This document shows, piece after piece, positions 24,781-36,980 of a stretch of DNA of 64,000 bases. The notes under the pieces were generated by a model, which saw nothing but the letters and a program-made list of their open reading frames with translations, did no database searches and was not told where the DNA came from. Within the stretch, counting starts at the first letter, position 1; each line of letters opens with the position of its first letter. The position numbers and the translations under genes are program-made. This stretch comes from Cycas panzhihuaensis (Eukaryota; Cycadophyta): assembly GCA_023213395.1 (NCBI GenBank), contig CM041465.1, positions 16,616,001-16,680,000 on the forward strand, in the 5' to 3' direction.

Positions 24781-26057
24781 TGTCACAAAATTAGGTGCAC
24801 TTCATTAAACTCCCTCTCATTTTTCCCTTTTTCCCCATTTTCCTAAAAGAGAAATGTACAAAAAAAGAAAGTATTTGTTTCTTTCCTTTCATACATATGC
24901 ATCTCATGTAGGAGAAAGGAATAACATGGGTGAAATGTGTTCCCTTTTCTCTTGCACTTAAAAGGAATAGTTTACATGCTCCCTTCTCCCAACATTATAT
25001 ATAAAGAAAATATCCATAAAGCATTACAAACACCTTTTTGCATAAGTAGGAAACATAGTTATATCTTGCTTCCATTTGTTACATTAAAGGAAAAGCTTAG
25101 TTAAAAAGTGATAGTTGGTTGCAACATTCTCTCATAATTTCTTACTTGCATCCCAACTCTAACCCTTGAACAAAAAAGAAAAGAGAGTGAGAGAGAAAGC
25201 GAGTTGTATATTTATTACACATTTATTTTATTTTATGGACCTCACAACCATTATCCCATAAAACTAAATCAAATTGTAATAAAAAATAATAAACTTAAAC
25301 ACCACTCCTTCCCTTCTTGCAACCCAAGAAGTGTCTACAACTTAGTTATAAATAGATGGATGTAACATTCTCTCCTTATTTCAAAATTAACACCCAAAAC
25401 CCTAACCCCTAAAGGTAATCCTTTAGGCCATAAGCAAACCATCCCAAACCATTATTCCCTCATACCACTCCATTGATTTAGCCTCCTTTTATGAAAGGAG
25501 ATTTACTTTCACTTTAATTTCCCTTTCTGAAGGGAAACCTCTTACCTCCTCCCTTTCCTCTAAGGATAGGAAAGCTTCATTTAGGCTACTGAGTAATCTG
25601 AAGATGTTGCCCCTTCTCATTCTCTTTGTCATTTCCAACCCTTCAAAGTAGAAAGAGGCTGTGCATTATTGTGTTCCTCGAATCCTACAGTCTAATGCAT
25701 GGTTACCTATCGGGGGTGACCTTGACTTATCTTACACCTCTAAACTCTTATGTCTAGTTGAACCATAATAAATCCTTATAGCCTTGCATCCATGATTCCA
25801 CTACTGACTATACTAGGGAATGCCTATTAGGAAGATTGATATCCCTTCAATTTTTGAGTGTAGCTTCCTTCTACTTATCATTTTTGTAGTGTTTTGGGCA
25901 ACTCCAACACATCATCCTAAATTATTTTTCCTCCCTCTTCTATAGTCTCTTGGGCAAGGTGTGAATGCGATGCTTTTATCATTACTTACATAGCCTTTCC
26001 CTCATAATGGAAGAGCCCCTTTATTCTTTTCTCCCCTTATCTAATTCTGAATAAAAA
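24781..26057 (+). other. G1 leader
   Basis: No gene recognised. A segment around CAACATTCTCTC occurs twice (25117 and about 25367), showing an internal duplication. The same duplicated structure appears inverted at 46250-46850. The stretch containing AACCCTAACCCCTAAA is shared by all copies. Confidence 0.55.
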
Positions 26058-26314
26058 ATGGAGGGTTCTTTTTCAGACTGGGTGTATCATTCTTTTATTT
26101 TTGAGTCCCAACTTCAGTCTTCTTATCCCCCTAAGGATCTTTCCCAAGAGGGTAAGGATTTTATGTACTATCTAGATGATCAAGCCCATATAAAATTTTA
26201 TTCCTATCTTACATATGACATAGGAGCTTCCTATCCCATGGATTATTCTCACCCTGGTGAGAGGGTCCATGAGGAGCAACCTTCAAGTTCTGCCTAGCCT
26301 AAGGAGTTATCTAC
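26058..26314 (+). pseudogene. gag: G1 gag, first segment
   Basis: ATG 26058 begins an 80-codon frame (MEGSFSDWVYHSF...) rich in D, Y and P that stops at 26297. Position just before the other gag pieces suggests the gag N-terminus. Its sequence alone is not diagnostic. C3 inserted 17 bp after the stop. Confidence 0.5.
26310..26314. other. C3 target site duplication, left copy
   Basis: TCTAC precedes the LTR start TGTTGGG and recurs at 34629-34633. Confidence 0.93.
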
Positions 26315-26650
26315 TGTTGGGAATAATCCCAATGTACATGCACCGGAGCGCTTAGGGCCCCTCAAATCCACCTTTGAGGGCCCCTAGGGAACCTTGAGCC
26401 GTTTAATAGCTGCCCGGACCGACCACTCATGTGAGGTACGTATCACCGTTATTTATTTTTAATATTTTTTCAAACTAACCTTAATTGTTGTGCAGCTAGG
26501 GTGATGGCGCCCGACGCCTCCCCGAATTCTCTATTTAAGGGTTGGGAATACCTCCCTGGTGTTTATTAACACCGCCACTCTATTGGAAATTGCCGTTGTA
26601 TTCAATATGAGAACGTCGTGATGTCCTGCTCTGCTCCTCCGGCTCCATCA
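26315..26650 (+). repeat. C3 5' LTR, 336 bp
   Basis: It runs from TGTTGGG to CTCCATCA. It contains the hairpin CCCTCAAA-6 nt-TTTGAGGG in its first 80 bp and a TATA-like TATTTAAG at about 26533. It keeps many CpG sites compared with neighbouring sequence. Confidence 0.96.
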
Positions 26651-26652
26651 TT

Positions 26653-26664
26653 TGGTATCAGAGC
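26653..26664 (+). promoter_or_regulatory. C3 primer binding site (initiator Met tRNA)
   Basis: TGGTATCAGAGC follows the LTR after two T residues. The same LTR-TT-primer-site spacing is seen in C5. Confidence 0.94.
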
Positions 26665-29600
26665 CACGGTGATACTATTGTCTATTTTCTAGTTTTAGTT
26701 GCTCAATCGTCTAGCGAAACGTATCCATATGACTGCTCGTTGAGATCCTGGCGAGCTCATCTATCCGCTGGAGAAGACGGATCTGGATTCCATCCACTGT
26801 GGAGGAAGTTCTCCCGCTCAGAAGTTTGTACTCCATACGGAAACCAGGTTCTTCATTTCATTTTTTTATTTTTTTAAATATATAAATAAATAAATGTTTT
26901 GATATATGCCTTTTTACTTGTTCCTTTAATCTTCAATATAAATGCTCGATAGATTTGTAGTATTGTTACCATCTGTATTCAGTATATTCTGTGCGTTTTC
27001 TGCATTTGGTATTGTTACCATCTGTATTCAGTATATTCTGTGCATTCTCTGCATTTGTACTAAACAACTCTCAGTTTGCTTGCTACCTACTTTCGTTTAA
27101 CCGTCTCTGCTGTTATCTCTCTACCTTCGTTTAGTTTAGCCATCTCCAGATTATCTCGGCATCTTGCAATTGCAAGCCACTGTAATGATCTGCATTTTAT
27201 TTTTATGTTCATTATCGCATTTGACTTCTTGACGCTGTTATTACATTCCGCCGTCCTTCCCGTATATATATCTCTCGTGCGCTACAGGTCTACATCCTTC
27301 TGTATCCGTTTTTGGACTATCATTTATTGTATACATTGTTGGCGCGTTGCTGTCCTTCCTGTATATATATATCTCTGTGTATATATTTGCCTTGTGCCTC
27401 TGTCCTTCCTTTGTATATATCTCAGTCCTATATATATTTGCCCGCTATATATCTCCGTCTGCGGATCGTTATGCTCCGCTCGCTGCATCTTCTCACGCGT
27501 GACTCGGCGTGGACTGCATTCGTTTACGTCCGCCCCGCTATTATTACTTTGGCTTCGACGTTCGTATTAATCATGCGCCGTCGTTCTTCAACATATTTGC
27601 CTATTAATCGAATAGTTGCATTGCCCTCTTCATTTGAAATTATTCGATTTCCGTGCACTGTTATATTCGGTTTCCATCTTGTGCATTGCGTCAGTGCGTC
27701 ATTCGGTTCGTTATTGTGTGCGGCGTTATTATATTTGGTTTGTATTTGACTTGATGCTTTTTGCATTGCTCGTACTGTGTTATTGTTATATTTGAACCAT
27801 ATGCTGTAATCGCATTTATTTATTGCATGGTTTTAAAATTCGGTTTTAAAAGGTTTACGTTCTGTTTTTTAACTCGACGAGCGAGTTCACCCTCTTAGCA
27901 TCGGAGGTTTCTATTATCTGACTGGTCTTGGGTTCAATCCCAGCGCAGTCCATTCTTTAGACACTTTTTTTAATAAGTGTTTTTCAATTTTAAACTTTAT
28001 TTTTTTTTAATTTTATTTTTCCATTAGGTTATTGGCGCTTTTGTGGCCATAACTTTTCTCTGGCTCATCGGTTTCAGACGAAACTTGTGCCAATAGATCA
28101 GAAATTTTTCGTACTCCGATTTTGACTGGTCATAAGACCAATTTGGTGCCCATTTGACCTTGTTTCGACCTTTTTAACATTGGACTTTCGAAATTTCAGC
28201 GTTTTTTTGCATTTTTAGCAAAATCGGTTTTAGAACTGGCTGTCATTTATTTCTGGTAAACTGTTTTGTGCCCAAATTCTCTCTATAGCAATCTAAGTTG
28301 TATAGACTCTAATAGCCATTTTCTACTTTAATTTTTTGAGTTCATCTTCACTAATATTTTAATCGCTAAAATAAGAAATTTAGTTGTTTTTGCCTGTTTC
28401 TTGAACATTCTCCATAAAGACACTTGTTACATTTTTCACTATAACTTTTGCAATTTTTATCAGATTTCATTTCCGTCAGCTTCGTTGGGAAGCTGACTCA
28501 TTTCTCTTCATTGTGATATATTTTTCCATATATTTTGACACATTTTTCTTATATTTCAAATCAGTCAAAATTGAGGTATTCTATTGGCCTAAATCTGTTT
28601 TTTTTTACAACTGTTTAATATATTTTTCAAAATTTTCAATTGGCAGAACATTAATTACTTCATAAATAATACTTGATCATTTGTTCAACTTTTCTAAAGG
28701 TTAATTAGTATTTCTATACAATTTTTGCCTACCCTGCTCCTGTTAGGCTCCATAAGGAGGTCCATTCCTTTGCCTCATTCAAAACGTGATTTATTGGTAT
28801 CCATTTTCAAAACCGTTTGTTTTATTGGATTCACATCTCAGCAATCTACATATTGATAAAATTTTAAGCTATTCTGACCTTATTCAATATAGTTTTCAAT
28901 CTGTTAAAGTTGAGTATATATATACATCCTAACAAGCTTGTCTTCTTTCAAAAATTGTAAAGAAAATTCTAGTTCATATTTCCTTGTTTACTTAAGTTTC
29001 TGCTTGATCTTTCTACAAGCACTTTATATTATTTTGAACAAGCATTTGTTTATAAGGCAATATATAAAAGTTGTTCTTATATAAAAAGGAAATTTTTTAT
29101 ATTGAAGTTTTACATTACTCATTTGAGGAATTAGCACCTTTTGAAAACTATTTAGTCTCAAAAGTTTATTTTAAATCTTGCATAAGTGAAAAGTTTTGAG
29201 CATCATTACTTTCTTATTGATCGTTTTACTTTAAAAGTGTATCAAAGTTGTTGAAAAATATCATCTTTCTTACACTTATAAAAGGAAAATTGCATTTCTT
29301 TTCAAAGGCATATTTGTTTAAAGGACATTAAATTTTTTTTGAAAAAAAGCAAAAAGAGTTTTTTGTAAAAGTTTTCATTTCATCTTGCTTAGAGCATTTT
29401 TCTGCTTTTATTTATCAAAGGAATTTTTTCTTTTTCTAAGCAAGACCACATTGCTAAATAGATTAGTTTTCACATTAAATAAGATAATCCCAAATTAAAC
29501 CACACTTTTTTTCCAGCCTTGCAAGGGGAACGGTTAGGACCCCTGAAGTTACCACCCCGCACACGCTAATCGGCCTACTCATATTGGATGAGGACAGCCA

Positions 29601-30078
29601 TTAGCTATCAGGTGTATATGGTGGCAGGCTGAGGTGCAGAACCTTTTCATTTTATAGTGTTTGGAGACCAAGGCTAGACCTGGAGAGGGTGAGTGCCTTG
29701 GTTCGAGAACCTTCACCGCTAGATCTGTCGTTAGGCATAAATCCGCAGTGGACCAACAATTCGGGGTGTCAAAGCCTTCTTAGCGTACGTCTTGATCGAG
29801 GTATATAGAGCCTAACGCTCCGTACCGGTATAAAAGGTCCCTGTTTTGCCATCTGTGGGCAGGTGCCATTGACAGAATAGCAACCGAAGGTTGCCCCAGG
29901 AGAAACATAAACTTAGAGCCTAGTAGCCTTTCTAGGTCCTAGTTCATTTATTCAAACTTTGGAAAACCTTGGGATATATATTTGGAAATAATTTCTTTCA
30001 TTTAAGTTCTTTCAAATTTTTTACATTCAAATATTTTTTGCTATTGCATTTATCACATTTTATACAACCTTAATTTAA
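26665..30078 (+). other. C3 leader, 3.4 kb
   Basis: No recognised gene. It contains a 49-bp tandem duplication (26961-27058), dispersed copies of CTGTCCTTCC with TATATATCTC (27250-27465), a CpG-rich block (about 27190-27730) with overlapping frames of 164 and 145 codons that match nothing I know, and a tRNA-T-arm-like motif (27896-27950). A GC-richer block with short hairpins lies at 29515-29930 just before gag. A TATA-like TATAAAAG lies at 29829-29836. Confidence 0.6.
26961..27058 (+). repeat. 49-bp tandem duplication in C3 leader
   Basis: TATTGTTACCATCTGTATTC begins at 26961 and 27010, and the two copies differ at only a few bases. Confidence 0.9.
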
Positions 30079-31192
30079 ATGACGTCTAGTTTTGGGAATA
30101 TGATTATTCCTAAATTTGATGGAAATAATTTTCTTAACTGGAGTAGGAGGATGAGGCCCATCCTCATAGCAAATGAAAGGTGGGATATAGTGAGAAATAG
30201 TTACAATGACTTAGGATCAAATCCAACTGATACTGAAAAAGCTACATACAAAGAAAATATCAAAAAAGATAATGAAGCCTTAGCCCTTATTTTTTGCGCT
30301 TTGGAAGATCATGTTTTCCCACGAGTTAGTGAATCCATCAAGTCCAAAGAGGCTTGGGATACTTCTGACTTATATACGAAGGGGCGTCCTCTAAACTACA
30401 AAACTTAAGAAGTAAGTTGAAAATTTACGTATGATGCCTCATGAATCAATAACAGAATTTATGACCAAGATTCAAGATATAGTTAACCAAATGAGGTCCC
30501 TTGGGGATACCTTAACCGAACAAAGAGTAGTTGAACGGATCCTTCGATGTGTAGGAGCGGTTAGACGTTTTGAAATGGTAGCTACTAGTATTAGTGTATC
30601 TAAATACCTAAGTACCCTCAAAATAGAATAACTTACTGCTATGCTCATGTCCATAGAAGAGCAACAAGCTGCCAATGAAACTTTAGAACATGCCTTTGCT
30701 ACAAAGGCCAACATTCAACCTAACTCTCAAGATGGTACCTCAAAACAAAATGAATCTCCTTTAAGGAGAAAAGATGAAAACCCTAGAAATGAACCTAGAC
30801 AAAATCCTCCACGATACCAAGCTCCTCATAATAGACAAGGACGACCCCCACAACATGAAAACTCTCCAAGACATTCGAACACTCAAAGAAACCCAAACCA
30901 ACGAAGACAAGTTGAAAATCATTTTTGTTGTCCTCATTATCATGGGAACCCACAACCTTCTAGAACACCTCAAAACTATCGTGACCAACCAAGAAATAAT
31001 CATACTAAATTCTATGAGGAAAGGGGGAGACCTTTCAACCTTGATCACTCTCCACCAAGGAATCAAAATCTTAGTTATGGAAAAAGAGATCAACTATATT
31101 GCACTTATTGTCGTAGAAATGGTCACACTGAAGATAAGTGTTTTTCAAAACATGGACCACCCTCTAGAGGACATGTGTCAAATACATCATAA
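30079..31192 (+). pseudogene. gag: C3 gag, near complete with frameshifts
   Basis: ATG 30079 starts MTSSFGNMIIPKFDG with the copia gag pattern FDGNNFLNWSRRM. The first frame ends at 30408 after KEAWDTSDLY, the next piece is 30431-30631 and the last 30641-31192. The nucleocapsid has an intact zinc knuckle CTYC....GH....C at 31100-31141. Between capsid and knuckle lies a long N/R/P/Q-rich region. Gag would build the particle and package RNA. At least one frameshift and one stop disable it. Confidence 0.9.
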
Positions 31193-32540
31193 TCTAAAAT
31201 CAACAATAGGTTATTTCTATCTAGTTTTTCAAACCAGGAAGAAGAGGATGATAGTTGGTACATTGATTCTAGTTGTTCCACCCACATGACCCATAAAGAA
31301 CAATTATTTCAAACTTTGGATACAAATAAGAAAGGGTCTATTGTGTTTGGAGACAACACTTCTCACGAATCGATTGGAAAAGGTAATATTGCCTTATTGA
31401 CTGATAGTGGTGAATATAAATATTTAAATGATGTTCTATATGTCCCCGCTTTAAAGAAAAACTTACTATCGGTAGGACAGATGATGGGACAAGACTATAA
31501 AATAATTTTTGACAATGGCGAATGTGTCATCAAAGACAAACGACAAAATGAAGCTATTGTTGCTAGGGGTATCATGACTAAAGATCATTTATTTAAACTT
31601 ACTATCACCCCCTCAGATACATATGCCCTTAGAACCACAACTACTATGGATAGTGACCTATGGCATCGACGTTTCGGTCACCTTAATTATACCAGTTTAG
31701 CCCTTATGAAAAGATTAGATATGGTTAATGGCTTGCCCACTATTGATGTTAATAAAGAGTTGTATGAGGGATGTCTTCTTGGAAAACATCATAGAGAAAG
31801 TTTTCTAGACTATAGCCATCGGGCATCTACCCCTCTTCAACTCGTATACACAAATATTTGTGGCCCAATGGCCACTCCCTCCTTGGCAGGTGCTAAGTAT
31901 TTCCTTACATTTATTGATGACTTTACAAGAAAGACTTGGGTGTTCTTTCTCAAATACAAATCTGATGCTTTCGACCACTTTGTTGACTTCAAAACCTTCG
32001 TTGAGCGACAAAGTGGATATCATATCCTCTCCTTAAGATCAGATAATGAGGGAGAATTTACCTCTAATATCTTCAAGGATTATTGTATCCAACATGGGAT
32101 TAGGCGACAACATACCAACCCCTACACCCCACAACAAAATGGTGTAGCTGAAAGGAAAAATAGAACTATCGTAGAAATGGCACGTTGTATGCTTAAAGAT
32201 AAAAACTTAGGCCATGAATTTTGGGCAAGTCCATACCGCAGTCTACTTACTTAATCGATGTTCTACAAAAGCCATTAGGGGGAAGACACCAGAAGAAGCA
32301 TGGACAGGTTATAAATCTAGTATCCGTCACCTTAAGGTATTTGGCTGTTTAGCCTATGCCCACATTCCTGACCAAAGAAGAACCAAATTGGATGATCATA
32401 GTTTAAAATGTATCTTTATTAGATATAGTGAATCATCAAAATCTTACAAAGTTTATGATCCCAAATCCCGAAAAGTTATACTGAGTAGGGATGTCAAATT
32501 TCAAGAGGACACCTACTATCAAAATAATCACGAACAATAG
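31193..32540 (+). pseudogene. pol: C3 protease and integrase, inactivated
   Basis: The protease site reads WYIDSSCSTHM, with serine (AGT, 31271-31273) for the conserved glycine. Pre-integrase LWHRRFGH is followed by YEGC, where CEGC is expected, so one zinc ligand is lost. The first catalytic aspartate is asparagine (AAT, 31853-31855, in VYTNICGP). The second (RSDNEGEF) and the glutamate (QQNGVAER) remain. The frame shifts at about 32220 and continues as VYLLNRCSTKAIRGKTPEEAW to 32540. Both enzymes should be dead. Confidence 0.92.
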
Positions 32541-32559
32541 AAAGACATTACCATTAAGT

Positions 32560-34292
32560 TTAATGCATCAAATACATCTAAATATGTGCCTCCTATGTGG
32601 AGAAACTCTCCGGAAACTACTAGGGAAACATCACCTCAACCACCATCACAACCACTACCCAAATGGGTTCAACGCAACCATGACTTAGGAAACATATTGG
32701 ATAACAATCGAAGATTTACACGTTCACACAAAGTTAACTTTGCTCTAATGAGTAAGTTACTCGAAAGTCATGAGCCTCAAACCTTTGGTGAGGCTAATCA
32801 ACATGAGTGCTGGCAAAAAGCCATGTAAGAGGAATATAAATCTATCGTTAAAAATGACACTTGGGAACTTGTAGACTTACCACCAAGGAAGAAAGCCATT
32901 GGAACCAAATGGGTTTATAAGACTAAGTTCCACTCTAATGGATCAATTGATAAATATAAAGCTCATTTAGTTGCCAAAGGATATACCCAAAGGGAAGGCA
33001 TAGACTATACCGAAACATTTGCCCTAGTTGCTAGAATGGAATCAGTTCGCATGATAATAAGTTTAGCCGCTCAAATGGGTTGGCCTGTTTATCAAATGGA
33101 TGTAAAAAGTGCTTTCTTAAATGGTTATATCCAAGAAGATATCTATGTCTCTCAACCCCTCGGTTTTGAAGTCAGGGAGGAAGAAAACAAAGTGTACAAG
33201 TTAAAGAAAGCGTTATATGGTCTAAAACAAGCACCTAGGTCTTGGTATTCCCGTATCGACACATATCTTAAAGATTAAGGATTTGAAAGATCTCAAGCAG
33301 ATCCAAACCTATACACCAAAATTAAAGGAAATTTGATATTGATCGTAGGACTTTACGTAGACGACTTAATTTATACCGGAAATGACTCCCAACTTTTAAG
33401 TCAATTTAAAGAAGTTATTTCAGACTTAGGTCTTATGCACTACTTCCTAGGATTGGAAGTGTGGCAAGATAAACAAGGAATATTTATCTCTCAACGTAAA
33501 TATATATTAGACCTTCTACAAAGATTTAATATGACAAACTGTAAACCATTATCAATATCAGCAGAAATTGGAATTAAACTCTCTAAGACAGATGACTCAA
33601 CTTCACTTGATCCCACTCACTATAGACAACTGATTGGTAGCCTACTTTATTTAACCTCTACTTGACCTGATATAACATATTCTGTAAGTGTTGTATCTAG
33701 ATTTATGCAGGATCCAAAGACATCTCATTGGCATGCTGCTAAAAGAATCCTCAGATACCTTAAAGGGACTTCAGACTTTGGATTATATTACAAACCTACA
33801 TACGAGTTTCGATTAGCGGTTATCTGATTCAGATTGGGCTGGTGATATTGATGATAGAAAATCTACTTCCGGTTATGCATTTAGTATGGGATCAACAGCA
33901 ATAGCTTGGAGTACAAAGAAACAAAATACCGTTTCCTTATCCACAACAAGGTAATATAAAGTCACATGATATTAGGAGCCTGTGAATCAATCTGGTTAAG
34001 AAGACTCTTACAGGATTTTCAAATTAAACAGCAAGGTCCCACTAAAATTTGGTGTGACAATCAGAGCGCTATTTAAATGACAAAAAAATCCAGTATTCCA
34101 CGGCAGAACAAAGCACATTGAAAATCAATACCACTTTATTCGGGAACTTGTACAAGCAGAAGAGATAGAGTTGACTTATCAGAGCAATCAAGATCAAACA
34201 GCGGATATTTTTACAAAGGCCTTGGGAAAAATCAAGTTTGAGAAATTCATAGATGATTTAGGAGTCATACACATTGGGCTTATGGGGGAGAA
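32560..34292 (+). pseudogene. pol: C3 reverse transcriptase, RNase H and purine tract
   Basis: RT motifs are TKWVYKTKF, AHLVAKGYTQ, GIDYTE, DVKSAFLNG, LKQAPRSW and an intact YVDD (33354-33365), then LGLMHYFLGLEV. Stops occur at 32826, 33276 and 33663. RNase H shows [18 protein letters not shown] after a frameshift at about 33820 and then ADIFTKALGKIKF. The purine tract TATGGGGGAGAA (34281-34292) abuts the 3' LTR. Confidence 0.93.
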
Positions 34293-34628
34293 TGTTGAGA
34301 ATAATCCCAATGTACATGTACCAGAGCACTTAGGGCCCCTCAAAGCCACCTTTGAGGGCCCCTAGGGCACCTTGAGCCGTTTAATAGCCGCCCGGACCGA
34401 CCACTCATGTGAGGTACGTATCACAGTTATTTATTTTTAATATTTTTTCAAACTAACCTTAATTGTTATGCAGCTAGGGTGATGGCGCCCGACACCTCCC
34501 CGAATTCTCTATTTAAGGGTTGGGAATACCTCCCTAGTGTTTATTAACATCGCCACTCTATTGGAAATTGCCGTTGTACTCAAGATGAGAACGTCGTGAT
34601 GTCCTGCTCTGCTCCTTCGGCTCCATCA
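34293..34628 (+). repeat. C3 3' LTR, 336 bp
   Basis: Same length and ends as the 5' LTR, with the same internal hairpin. It is followed by the target copy TCTAC at 34629-34633. Confidence 0.96.
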
Positions 34629-34633
34629 TCTAC

Positions 34634-35741
34634 CTTGTATGAGTAGGCTAGAATTCCTCCCACAGATGTTGTAGAAGCATTGCAATAATGTTTTAAAGGC
34701 ATAAGTGCTTAACCACCCCTAAATAGTTAGAGGGCTTACTTCATAACATTGATCCACCTTCTTCTATGACTGTGCCTTCCACTTCATCTCCACCTATTCT
34801 TTCATCGATGGCAGGATCCCCTCCTGTTATCTCCTCATCCATGGATACTTCCTTTTCTCAAGGGAAACCCTAAGGCATGTTGATCATCTAGATTAGGCTA
34901 AGCATATCTCCTCTAAGCCAAACAACCATGCCATAACCCACCATAGAACATACTTCTTTTACTCAGCTAAGAGCACCTCTTCAACCCTATTCTTTGGGCC
35001 ATAGAGGACATGTCCCCGTGCACTCTCATCCATGACCCATGGACTCATCCCTCTATGTACCTCTAGGGTACACATCCCAACCTTATGGACACAAAGGATC
35101 TAACCCTCTTCCTACCTACAAGGTGGATCCCAACCATCCTTATGGAGTTGCACCTCTTGTAGGGGGACCATATGGGTAGAACTCCATACCCTATCATGCA
35201 ACATCATTGATGCCTACAACATCATACAGAATCTCTTCATGAAGGGGATCCATTCCCCCTCCTGCCTCTTATTCGCATGTGTTGCTTCAATAGGGGGCAT
35301 ATCCTCAAGGTGGGATAAGACCTTTCTCACCTCCTTCTTATCCAGCCTTACCCATAAATGGGGATAACCCCCTCCTAGTAAACATGTGGGAATCCTTATT
35401 CTTCATATACCCTAACTCCTTATGGTGGACTTGGGTACCTGTATCTGCCTCCTCCCTTACTTAAAGTCAACCCTTTAGTTCAACAATGGCCTCACCCCTT
35501 CATTGATTATAGGTTGACTCCCCTTTTAGTTGAGACTCTCAAGATCAACTTGTCACCTCACCCTCCCAAGGTACCCAAGTTTGATGGCACCTCTTCGCAA
35601 GACCCAACTAATTAAATTAGGGGCGTTGCCATGGTATGTATTAAATATTAGGCCTATGATCACATTCTTATGAAACTATTCTCTAAATCCTTATAAGGAG
35701 ACACCCTTAAATGGTTCTATTGTCTCTATGTATATTCTATT
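34634..35741 (+). pseudogene. gag: G1 gag, second segment
   Basis: After the C3 target duplication the sequence is proline/serine-rich with stops. At about 35570-35735 it reads PPKVPKFDGTSSQDP, then KLFSKSL and GDTLKWFYCLY. This is the capsid start of Tat-type gypsy gag (PKFDGT...LFPxSLxGxALxWFY). C4 interrupts it at 35741. Confidence 0.75.
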
Positions 35742-36142
35742 ATAGGTGAAGATAAATATTGTACATGTACACATTGTTTTGGTAGGTGGAAAACCCCTTC
35801 TAGGGAAGAAAAACCACCTCTGTAATTTAAAATTTATTGACTTAAAAAACTTACATGAAACCTTAACAATATTATCCTCTAAATACATATGGAAACCAGC
35901 CTTCAAATAGGCTTATGACATCCTCCTAGATTCCTGGAACCAATTCCTAGAATCCAGGAGAGGCTATTTGAAGAATGAGAGGTTTGTTGAAATGGACAGT
36001 TGCGCATTTCAATGACCTTCACATAATAATTAATAATTAACATAGACTTTATAAAACTAAATCTTTACATTACTTAAATTCACATTTACACATGTGACCA
36101 AAAGATAACATTAACATAAAACTAACATTAATATTCTTAACA
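35742..36142 (-). repeat. C4 3' LTR, with terminal deletion
   Basis: It matches 42808-43201 closely but lacks the last ~58 bp present in the 5' LTR (42750-42807), retaining only ATAGG beside the target copy. The TGTTAAG start at 36142 follows the purine tract AAAGGGGGG (36143-36151, minus). Confidence 0.88.
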
Positions 36143-36362
36143 CCCCCCTTTAATGTTAACTTTTATACAATATACAAGATAAAGAAGGTCTTCATCATGT
36201 TGATCCCCTTTTGATAGAGACTTCTTTTATCTTTAACAAATCTCGTAGGTTTAGAAACTTAACTTCAATCAAAGACTTAGTAAGGATATGAGCAATTTAT
36301 AGATCTGTAGGACAATATGATAAATGAATAATATTATTAGTAACAAGATTACAAATAAAATG

Positions 36363-36980
36363 TTAATGCAATTCTATGTGTTTAATTCTAGAATGAGTAA
36401 TTAGATTTGTAGCAATAGTAATAGCACCTTGATTATCAACTTTAAGTTCTATAGAAGAGTTAGGAAATAGACCAATTTCATTTAAGAGAGATTTAAGCCA
36501 AAGTGCTTCTTTACTTGCTTCAACGAGTGCTCGATATTCAGCTTCAATTATTGATAGAGCTAGAGCCTGCATTTTTTTTCTAGATGATGTGATAGGTGAG
36601 GAATCTAGAAAAAATACATAACCTGGTGTGGACTTACGGTCATTTGAGTCATCTACCTAATCTGAATCAGTATACCCTATTAAGGTTAGAGGTTTACTAC
36701 AAGAATTATAAGTTAAACCATAAAATATACTATTTTGTAGATATCAAAGAATATGTTTAGTAGCTTTCCAGTGTGATTCATGTGGTTTTTACATATAATA
36801 CAAACATAAAGTAATAGCATAAGATATATTAGGTTAGGTATTTGTTAAATAAATAAGGCTATAAATAAACTACCTATATAAAGTTGGTTCACACAAGGGT
36901 GTAGAACAATCAGTAGATAATTTTACTTCTGATTGTAAATGATTAGAAACTAGTTTATCATTTTCCATGTTAAACTATTT
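36363..36980 (-). pseudogene. pol: C4 RNase H
   Basis: The minus strand reads ALALSIIEAEYRAL, EALWLKSLL, KVDNQGAITIA and HIELH, the C-terminal half of copia RNase H. It is preceded, in broken frames, by GYTDSD-like and KSTSGY-like sequence around 36600-36680. Confidence 0.85.

Larger units (their letters stand above)
26315..34628 (+). mobile_element. C3: complete Ty1/copia retrotransposon, 8.3 kb
   Basis: Two 336-bp LTRs, initiator-Met primer site, 3.4-kb leader, gag, protease, integrase, RT, RNase H, purine tract and the perfect 5-bp target duplication TCTAC. LTRs differ at 15 of 336 positions by hand count. The coding region is nearly full length but has about four frameshifts and several stops, plus substitutions in protease and integrase active sites. 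It sits in the gag of gypsy element G1. Confidence 0.97.

Noticed and set aside
25380-25420. Telomere-like AACCCTAACCCCTAAA
   Set aside because: Only about two imperfect units, present in all copies of the G-family leader, so a family feature and not an interstitial telomere.
27076-27749. Overlapping frames of 164 and 145 codons in the C3 leader
   Set aside because: Composition is driven by CT/TA-rich repeats (CTGTCCTTCC, TATATATCTC). No domain recognised, so they are described with the leader and not called genes.
27866-27960. Possible tRNA gene
   Set aside because: T-arm and A-box-like motifs exist, but their spacing is too short and the 3' CGCAGTC has no matching 5' acceptor strand.
30079-34292. 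C3 as an active autonomous element
   Set aside because: Frameshifts, stops, a lost protease glycine, a lost zinc cysteine and a lost first integrase aspartate rule it out.
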